This document shows positions 1 to 10,200 of a DNA stretch of 51,534 nucleotides, piece by piece (the first letter of the stretch is position 1; each line of letters opens with the position of its first letter). This DNA comes from Brachionus plicatilis (Eukaryota > Rotifera > Eurotatoria > Ploima > Brachionidae), in NCBI GenBank assembly GCA_010279815.1, contig QEOQ01000191.1, positions 106,833-158,366 on the forward strand, given 5' to 3'. The notes under the pieces were generated by a model. That model was not told the origin of the DNA. It worked only from the letters and a program-made list of their open reading frames with translations, and searched no databases. Both the position numbers and the translations under genes were made by a program.

Positions 1-1256
1 AAAAAAAAAATACTATCATATCCAGCAGTGACAAATATGTTCCTATTCGGATGAACAGCCAAAGCCCATAGCTCGCCTTCGGCATGACCAATAATCAAAG
101 AACGAGTGGTGGATTTTCTCTCATCAATCTCGAAGACATCATTTGTTTTAGTTCCGACCACAATTTTATTTCTCACTCTACAAACTGATTTGATCACCGT
201 TGATTCACATTCAGAATTAAAATTGTAGCTCTTCAAACAATTTTTCATTTCTTTATCCCAAACTTTAACAGGCGCACTGGTATCTGCCCTTTTCTCCTTG
301 GCACCAGTCACAATACAACCATCGAACAAACTGGTGAACATGCTAAAAATAGGACCCTGATGGGCTCGCATAATTGTTCTAATGAGCACATTATCTTTCC
401 AAATGAATACATCACCACCCATACTCCCAGTGTAAGTGACATTTTCTTGCCCAAAACCGATGGAAAGCATGGTGGGCATTTTTTTCAATTTTCTTCCAGT
501 CGAATTCCAGTCGGTCAAAACTCCTTTTCTTTTTATCAATTCAGAGCCAGCCACGGACCAAAATCTGACGTGCTTGAAGCCTACTGAAACAAAGACAGTG
601 TTCGAGTCAGGACGGAACATCACCCGGAATAGACGATTGGGTCTGACATCACCTGAGGAAGACGCAACCAAAGTTCCCTCTTTCCATCTCCACACCGACA
701 CTGTATAATTGTCATCAAGGGCCACACTAACAAGCAATTTTCCATTGCTGGAAAAGTCAAGCGAACATATTCCCTGACTGTGCTTTTCACTAGACAAAAT
801 GCTCAGTGTTTCTTTGGTGAATGCATCCCAAATGTGAATAGTCGGGTGCTTGCCAATTTGACCAGTGGCGATTACGTTCTTAAATTTTGGGTTTGCGTTC
901 ACACACAAACTGATAATGTCATCATTGTGCTGAAGATAAAATGATTGCTCATCTTTTAGACAAAAAAAAATTAATTTTTATTTAAATTTTTTTATAAATA
1001 AAAAAATTAATTTTTATAAAAATTTTATTTAGTAAATAATGGAATACTTTTAGCTACGTCGTAGACTATCCCAGCTGCAGCAGCATGGTACACAATGAAA
1101 GCACCGTCGTTTATGTAGAATAAGTTGTCTCTACAATCAAAACCACGGTAGCCGTGCACATGACTTAGCTTAAGACCATTTATTTCCTTTTTTACATTAA
1201 AGTCAAGACCAGTGCTATCTTCTAAACTATCATGGGTTTCTCCTGCTGCTGCAAGC
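1..1256 (-). CDS. EML-like gene, exons 4-5: third HELP-WD40 core, partial
   Basis: Exon 4 (1256-1048) encodes HELP 3 (GYRGFDCRDNLFYIND). Exon 5 (952 to the edge) encodes the first five or so blades, with LQHNDDIISL, ATGQIGKHPTIHIWD, CSLDFSSNGKLLVSVALDD and GHAEGELWALAVHP. A possible GT donor at 13-12, followed by a T-rich run, suggests that exon 5 ends at 14. Exon 3 joins exon 4 in phase (AT plus G). These exons lack their own start codon, so they are the continuation of the upstream gene and not a separate one. A candidate extra mini-exon near 1442-1466 is possible but not needed. Confidence 0.82.
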
Positions 1257-4200
1257 CTAAAAAAAATTTAAAATTTATATTTTTTTTTTGCTTTTTGATT
1301 AAAATACTTTGTCATTATATGCACCAAAGCCAACGGGTCTACGTCTGTTCCTCTAATTTTGTTGATTTTTGTACGTCTTTTAGAATAAAATTTAAAATTG
1401 GCTTTCAAATAAAAAGATAAATTTTTACTTGAATTTGGTTTTTACCATTCTTGATGGCTTAGATGATTCCCTTAAATAAAAAAGAAATTAGCAAAAAATT
1501 AATCTAAATCAAAATTCTTTATTTTATTAAATTGGAAAATTATTGTGCATATTTTTATTGGTTTTTAATTTTATTTTTTAATGGGAAAAAAGATAAGTAA
1601 ATACAGTATGTCTAGAAAATTTAGAAAACTACAAAAAAAATAATCATAAAATTTTTAAGTAGAGAAAATTTGAAATAAAAATCGATTATCACATAATACA
1701 AACTATATCATCTAATAGAATATAATATAATAGAGTCAGCATAGGATTTTTCAGCAAGATGGGGCTAGTTCACATACCGCTCATCAATTCGAGATTGGTT
1801 TCAAGAAAAACAAATATCGGTCCTCCCTTGGTGCCCAATATCACCTTATCCAATAGAGAATTTATGGTCATACATTTATTTATTTTATTTTTTTTTTATT
1901 TAGATGTAGACCATAAAATGGTCATTTCAAAGATTACATCAGTAGAGCATCTGAAAAGCGTTCTTTTTGATGAATGGTTGAAAGTTCCAAGTGAAGTAGT
2001 CAAGAACATGATTGAATCTATGCCAAAATGTGTCGCTGAGTGTATTAAACCTAAGGGCGGCCATTTTAAATGTTAAAAAATATTATGTTCCAAATTTTGT
2101 ATACATTTATTTTTTGATAAAAAATAAATAATTTTTCTTTGAGATTTTTTCATTTAGATTTTTTTTCTATCCAAAAGTTTTTGTACTTTTCCGATAAAAA
2201 AATTTTCCCTGAATAAAATTCAAACAAAAAAAATTATTTTGTTTTTTTTATTTAGACACACGGCTTCCTCGAAACAAACCTTGCATAAAAAAAAATAAAT
2301 GTTCTTAATTTTCTAGACATACTGTATAATAGTTTTGTGAAATTGTATACAAAAAAAAAAAAACAAAATTTAAAAAAATTAAAATAATAATTTTAATAAT
2401 TAATTGAATTTCAAAATTAGGTATGTGATTGTTACCTACTTTTACTTTTTTCGTCTATTTTTAATAACTGAAAAACTTTTCTTGTTCTATTCTCAATTAT
2501 TTTCATTCTATATATTTTAAACTTATTATTTAGTTAAAGTATTTTTTTAAATAGGCGATTATGTGAATTTTGCAAAAAATTCAAAAATCACAAAAAACAA
2601 AGTTACATTAAAGGATAGAAAACATAAAACTCATTTAATAATTTTGGTAGTGAAATATTTCATTGAACATCTTTTCATAGCAATTGTATTAAAAACTTGA
2701 GTAAAAAAATTTAATAATTAAATTAATTTTAATTTTTTTACGAACAAATATTAAATATGTTTACATTATATCATTTCTTGAAATATTTACTATTGAATAA
2801 TATTCGTTTTTTGTAGATTATAGAATAATTATAAATATTTTTTCAATTTATTGTCAATGAAAAATTAAGAAAGATTTTTATTCTGAAAATGATAAATTTT
2901 TTTGAATTATTTTTCTATATTTAATCCTTTAAAAAAATTCTATGAAAATCTATGAAATAATTATTCTACGAAAAAAAATCTATGAATTGAACGTTCAAAT
3001 TCAAATAATTAAAACCATGTTTTTGTTCAAAATTAAGAAGACAAAAGAACTTTACTTTTTCTAATAAAGCCTGTCTGTGAAAAGAATAATCCAAAATTGA
3101 TCCTATTAAGGATTTGTATTGATTACCTAATGTTTTTGGTTTTAGAACCCATTTTCTATTAGAGAGATATTTTATTAAATTGAGCTGCAACTGGTCCAGA
3201 TGAAGCAGGTATTGATAAAAATTTTTGTGCAAGTCATAACTTTGACTTAAATTTTTGTGACTTAGACTTAAAACTGAGACTTATAAACAAGTCTGCTAAG
3301 AATTTGACATTCTCCTCATTATTTAAATTGCTACCATTAATTTTGAGGCCAAGATTGATTTTCAAAGATCATGTAACATAAGGTATTGTGAAATTCAAAT
3401 ACAAATTGAACAAAAATTCTTCCGTTTTTGATGAATTAAAAATAAAGCTAATAAAATATACTTAAAAAAATACTGCTTCATAGTGCAACATACTTTGTTG
3501 CACCTTTATTACTTAAAATAATTTTTCTCATGTTTTAATAAGACAAAAAATTATATATCAATAAGATTTAAATTGATTATTAGTTTAATCTGCTAAAAAA
3601 AAAGAAAATAATGATTTTTTTTTAGGTAATAAAGGTGCAACAAAGTATGTTGCACTATGTTGCAGTATTTTTTAAGTATATTTTATTAACTTTATTTTTA
3701 ATTCATCAAAAAAGGAAGAATTTATGTTCAATTTGTATTTGAATTTCACAATACCGTAACATAAAATTTGAAAAGAAATTTTCATTTTTCATTTGAAAAG
3801 CCATCTTTCAACCTCTTTATATGCTTATTAATCATGTTTTCAAGATTTCCGGTCTTTTTAAAAATAAAAAAGTAGCCAAATCATCTGCTAAAAAAAAAGA
3901 TTATTGAACTTTTCTTTTATTTCATCTTGGTATGTCATTCAAGAAAATGCTAAAAAGAAGTGGACTAACTACTGACCCTTGTGAAAGTCCTGCTTTATTA
4001 GGGTAATTATTACTTAGATGACCATTTATATTTACTTTAAAAGATCTTAAATGCAGAAACGATCTTATCCAATAAATAAGATAAGGAGGTAGATTAATTC
4101 TTATTTGCTTGTAAATTAGTTCATCATGCCAAACTCTATCAAAAGCTTTAGAAATGTCAAAATATAGACAAGAGACCTTCTTCTTTCTATTAAAGGACTA

Positions 4201-7200
4201 TGCAACTTTTTGAATGAGAAAGTAAAGATTATCTGCAGCACGTCTATGCTTTCTAAATTCTGATTGTTCATGATTAAGTAGAATATTGTTCTCAAGAAAA
4301 TTATATATTCTAGTGAAGATGATGCATTCCAGTAACTTTCCAAGGAAACTTGTCATACTAATTGGACGATAGTTATTAGGGTCTTGAGTGGAAGATGTTT
4401 TCCTGGGGATCATGGTTATACTTGCTATTTTCCAGGATTTTGACACTTGGCCTAGTTCTAAACTCATGTTAAAAAGTTGACTTATTTCTAATAAAGTCTG
4501 TTTAGGTAAATTTTTTAGGCAAATTGAAGTTTATATAAGATCAAAATCAAAGGATCAAAATATAAATTGTAATATTATTTTTAGAAATAGAGAAAAAATA
4601 AATTTTTGACAATGCAATTACTTGACATGTCAAGTTTATTTTCATATATAAAATTTTAAAATGTCCTATTTTATTGAACTTAAATTAGTTTAAATATTTT
4701 AATTGATTTTAATGAAAACTTACTTTTCAAGACAAAAAAATTTACTGTTTTAAAATTTTAAATTTATTAAAGTGGAAAAATAAAATTATTTAAGTTTGAA
4801 TAAATGGATATAAAAGTTAAAAATTTGAATTTTTGAATTAACTTAACCTGAATTATTTAAATTATTGATTGTTTTTGTTAAATAAATTAGAGATCAATCA
4901 TTTTGATGTTGATTTGATAATGAACCATTAATGATGTCTAGTATGTCTAGTATTTATTTTTTAAAAATTATTAAAATCATTAGATTAATTAATTTAAAAT
5001 GATCGCTTTGATCTTAAAATTTGATCTAAAGCTTCAATTTGCCATTTTTTAACATTAAGTTGTGAATCCGATCTAAGCCTGATCCTGATCTAGCTCTTGA
5101 AGTTTTTTTTAAGGCATTTTCAATCTCTAAAAGGGTGATGGACTCTTTTAAATTATTCAGATTTACCTGGCCATTTTCACCATTATATTTTAATTTAACT
5201 ATTTTGATTGAGCTATTTTGATTTATTTCACTTTAAAAGAGCTTACATTTTGTCTGAATAATTGACCTTCTGGTACATATTGTTGACCACCTCAGCACTT
5301 GGACGTTTTATCTCTTGCACAAAAATACTTTTGTTATAATCAATAGAATGCTCTCTTCTCACATCACTATCATATCCTTCATCTTCTGAATCTGTGTCCG
5401 AGTCATCCGACTCTCCTTTGCGAGAATTTTTCATAATCAATTCACTGTGAATCGACTTGCTAGTGGCCGACAAAGGCCTGGAGCCGGCATCACTAGCATC
5501 CAGCAAGTACGCTTGATTGTTCCAGACCATCAGCGATGTGTCATTGCCGCCCACAGACAACAACTTGGAGTCATCCAGCGCCCATCTCACATTGGTCACA
5601 TGCGAACTATGCCCATTGTACTTCTTGAATTTGGCAAATTTTCCATAGCACGGAAACTCGAACAGCTTGATAAACCCAAAATCATCGCCAGTGGCAAGTA
5701 TTCTACCATCTCTGGTCAAACAAGTGGTGTTTATGTCTGTGACATCGGTGTACGGCGGCCAAATGCCCTCGCACTTCGGACCCAACACACTAGTGAACGT
5801 GTTCCATTCAATTTTGTCCACATCCTCCTGTCTTATATTGACTCTTTGTCCCCTGGGCGCCTCATAATACAATATTTCCTTGGCTCCCGAATTCAGCATC
5901 ACCAACTTTCCCTCCACATCCCATTCCACATGCGTTATGTAGCTAGATGCGCCTTTGCATATGCCCACCCGTTTCTTGGTCTCCACATTGTAGATGTCCA
6001 CAAAATTTTCGTGTGAGCCCACGGCCATGTACTTGCCGGTAATTGGCGAAAATTTTATGTCCGACACTTCTTGAGAGCGATGAGCCACTGTTTCTATCAC
6101 TTCCAAAGAGTCCGATCTGAGCACATTCAAGCTTCCATCTTTGCACCCGATGGCGATCAATTTGCCATCAGGCGAATACTGACACGCTCTAATCGCCTTG
6201 CCCAACACTTTGCCTCTCAACAGACTCCACTGCTTGGCCTCTATGCTCCAAATTCTGACTGTCTTGTCATCGCTGACCGTGCAGCATTCGAGCCTGGACG
6301 GATGCGGACTCAGACCCCACAGTTCGCCTTCGCCATGACCCTGTATCACAATGCTCATCACTCCATCTTTGTCTATGTCAATTATTTCGCCATTTTTGGT
6401 GCCGATAAGAATTTTTTTTGCCGCCAAACTTATCGCTCTCACCGATGGATTGTCACTCAAAAGAACACCAGTGGACTTTTTGGACAGCGACGACTTGTTC
6501 AAGTCGTACTTGTGAATTTGATTGAACTTTGCATCCCAGAGCATTATTGAACCATCTTTTCCACCTGTCACATACGCTTCCCATTGCTCGTGAGCATAGA
6601 TGGCAAACACTGGTCCATTGTGAGCCTTGATCACCTTTGCCAGCCGATTTTCTTTCCACATGAATATGGCTCCGGAGCCTGAGCCCGTGTAGCACAGGTC
6701 CGATGTTTTGCCAAATGTAATGCACATCATGTTCTCGACCGGGGACAATTTGCCGAATATGCCGCGGTTTGATGTAAAACCGGCGCCTACTTGATTCCAA
6801 AATTTAATGTGCTTGACTCCCACGGTGACTATGCGATTGGGCAAGTGCGGGTTCCATTTGATGCAAAATATTTTGTCTTTGTGTCCGCGAGTGCTCGCCA
6901 GCTTTTCACCTCTGGCCCAGTCCCATACACAAATTGAGTGGTTGTCGTCTAGGCCGACCGAGGCAAGCTTTTTGCCGTCGGCCGAAAAGTTGAGCGAACA
7001 GATGCCGCGGTAGTGAGCGCCTTTTAGAATGGAAATGGTTCTCATGGTGGATATGTCCCATACGTGAATTGGCGGATCGCGTCCTATTTGACCAGTGGCG
7101 ACAAAGTTTTTTTTGGGATGCAGCGACAAGCTCAGAATGTCGTCGGTGTGTTGGTCGTAGAATTTTTGCACTTGACTCTCTTTGTTGTAGACTATGCCCA

Positions 7201-10200
7201 GAGCGGCCACGTGATACACGATCTCGCCAGATTCGTGTATGAAAAATAAATTGTCCCTACAATCGTAGCCTCTGTAGCCGAAAACAAATTCCAAATTGAG
7301 ACTGACCTCGGGCCGCTTTTGCCGCTTTGTTTTTGACGTGGACTCGACGCGCCGTATTTCCTGCTTTATTTTAGGCTTGAGAACTTTGACGTCCTCTTTG
7401 TACACGGTTCTTTCGTAGGAGATTTCTTTTTCGCGCTCAATGTCCGAGTCTACTTCGTTGCCGGACAATTCCGAGTCCGAGTCCTCGCTATCCGAGTCCA
7501 TGTAGGCCTGGTACTCGTCGGGCAGCTCGTCTTCCATGGTGGTCACAGCGTCGCCTTCGACTGTGGATAGTTTTTCGGCTCGTTTAGCTTCGGCTAGGTC
7601 TTCGGACAGGAAGCGCCACTGAAATATGGCATGGTCGGCGCCGCCGATCGATATCACTCGGGTTTTGTCCGTGGTGAAGCGGACATTGGTCACGTGACTT
7701 GAGTGTCCTACGTACTTGCGAAACTTTGAGCCTTTTTTCAGACATGGAAATCTAAACAACTTTACTAGTCCAAAGTCTTGAAAAAAAATGAGTTAATTAA
7801 AAAAAATTTTTTTTTTTTTTTTTTTTGGTACGGTGATGTACAGTGATATTCCGGATTTAGTAATTTAAGATAATTTACGTAAAATATTGTAAATTTACGT
7901 AAATTTACAAAAGTAAAAAAACGTAAATTTCGAACATTTTACGTAAATTAATGTAAAAAAAAAATGTCCAAAAAATTGAAATGAAATTGAACGCCAAAAG
8001 TTCAATTTCATTTCAATGTCATTTCATTTCATTCGAAGTGCCAAATTATTTCCATTAATTGGACATTTTTTTTTACATTAAATTTACCAAATTTTACGTA
8101 AGATCTGATAAATTTACTTTTTTTACTTTTGTAAATTTACGTAAATTTACAATATTTTACGTAAATTATCGTAAATTACTAAATCCGGAATACCACTGTA
8201 CAGTGGTGATTTGATAACAGTATTTTACGAAAAATTATGTAAAATACCGTAAATTAACCAAATTTTACCACATTTTACGTAAATTAACGTAAAATCCGAA
8301 AAGTGAAATAGAGGTATTTTTCGAAAAAATTACGTAAATTTTCAGGATTTTGAGATAATTTTGGTAAAATTTGGTAAAATTCAAAACGGCCAATTCAAAA
8401 TTCTCAAAATTCAAGTAATAATGTCTTTTTTTTTCGAAAAACCGCAAAAATTTTAAAAAGTTTTTTTTTACAACAATTTAAAAATAAGTATAAGATGCAA
8501 TTAAGTATAAGATGTAATAAGATGCAATTGCAAATTACCTTATTTGGTAATTTGCAATTGTATCTTTATTCTTTTTAAGAATCTTGTCACGTACATAATT
8601 CAATATATAAGCAACTCTTTTTATTATTATAGCCATCTTATCATTAATAAAGAATTAGTTATAACAATCTTTTTATTGTCCCATATTACATTACATTTTT
8701 TGTAACCTATTTATAGAAAAAAAACTTTCTTAAATTTTCGATTTATCGAAAAAAAAAGACATTTTTTCAAAAATTTTGAATATCGAATTGGCCGTTTTGA
8801 ATTTTACCAAATTTTAACAAAATTATCTGAAAATCCTGAAAATTTGCGTAATTTTTTCGAAAAATACCTCTATTTCACTTTTCGGATTTTACGTTAATTT
8901 ACGTAAAATGTGGTAAAATTTGGTTAATTTACGGTATTTTACATAATTTTTCGTAAAATACTGTTATCAAATCACCACTGTATCAGTTGGTAGAAAAAAT
9001 TTTAAAATAGGGAATTTTTCTGTACAATTTAAAACTAACTTATACATTTCCTTTCCTCGACTCTTCCTAGACTTTGCCTTTCCCCACTGGAATAATTGTA
9101 GAAGAATCGAGGAAAGGAAGAGTCGAGGAACAAAATGCGTACAAGTTAGTCTTAATTTGTATTTGATCAATGGACGGTAAACATTCATAATAGAGAAAAT
9201 TTTTAGAAAATTTTTTTATTTTAGAAAAAAAATATAGATAATTAAGTGTCAATAAATTAGAGAATTAGCTATTGAAAATTTATATTTTCGAACCTTGATG
9301 ATGATTCTATTATTATTAAGATTTTTTTAATCAATAAGTAAAATATTGTAAAGGACTAAAAACCAAAACAATAAAAATTGATATTAAAGAAAGTAGAAAA
9401 TTAGAGAATTTTTATTTTAGTGCCATTATATAACGACACTAATTAATCAATTCATAGTATAGCAAATCCACGAATAAATAATTCGTTTGAAATTAATTTT
9501 TTAAAAACTTATTTTTCTCTTCTCTATTTGGCAAGTTTTTTTTTCTATTTTACATTTTTAGAAATAATTGCGTAATTATATCTAAATTTTAACATGCTTA
9601 AGTATTTAGATTAAATTAAACAACGTAATTTCAAAATTTCAAAAAAGTTAAATAGAAAAAAAAACTTGCCATTTTGTATATTCTCAATTATGTTCATTCG
9701 TAATTTTTCTCTATCATGTAAACTCTCTATTTTTTGTCTACTCTAATTTTTTTTTCTCTATTTTAATTTCTCTCTATTATGATAGCTCACCCAATGGACA
9801 CAAATTAACCTGTCACATATTTAAATAAATGCCACATAAAAAAATCACAGCAAAAAAGAATTAATTTTCACATAAAAAAATACAGGTTGTTGCAAAAATT
9901 TAGAAATTAAATAATTTTATTTATCTTAAATTGTTTATTTATTGAATTTGACGAAAAATTGAGTGCAAAAGAAAAAAATAAAATCACAAATTTATAGAAT
10001 TTTTTTTCTTTACAATTTGATATATGACACTCAGCATAAAAATATAATAAATTTTTAAATATATTTATAATGAAAAATTTAAATTTAAATTAAATTTTCC
10101 TTCTTTATGTATCGTATTTTTCTTTAGACTAGAACCGCCCAAAAACATAACTAAATAAATTATTTACTAAGAAGAATTTCTTTTACTTATAATATCTTTA

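Larger units (their letters stand above)
2950..5200 (-). mobile_element. Non-LTR retrotransposon (LINE) reverse transcriptase, 5'-truncated and twice interrupted
   Basis: Minus-strand translation gives an ordered LINE reverse transcriptase. An N-terminal stretch lies at 5200-5044, then NYRPISMTS near 4370. FDISKAFDRVWHDELI is near 4140, AGLSQGSVVSPLLFSIFLND near 3960 and ADDLATF near 3880. A C-terminal stretch with YKSLIGSILDYSF is near 3090. Several stops and frameshifts are present. Two younger DNA transposons (3382-3755 and 4518-5043) split it; removing each with one copy of its target duplication restores continuous homology. It lies in the sense direction within intron 3 of the EML-like gene, starting very close to the 5' splice site. 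The endonuclease is absent. Confidence 0.85.

Noticed and set aside
1232..1420. 62-codon Cys/Phe-rich plus frame
   Set aside because: Partly antisense to EML exon 4 and otherwise low-complexity T-rich DNA.
1442..1466. Mini-exon of the EML-like gene
   Set aside because: A GT..AG-bounded stretch exists, but the direct 5247-to-1256 join is already in phase; only a 12-base version would fit.
5243..5245. TAA as the true end of the EML-like gene
   Set aside because: It lies within the donor GTAAGC, and the acidic linker just before it is of the kind that precedes a further HELP core, which is present in phase at 1256.
5447..7249. Several plus-strand frames of 60-189 codons
   Set aside because: They are antisense shadows of the large EML exon. 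None shows a recognisable domain.
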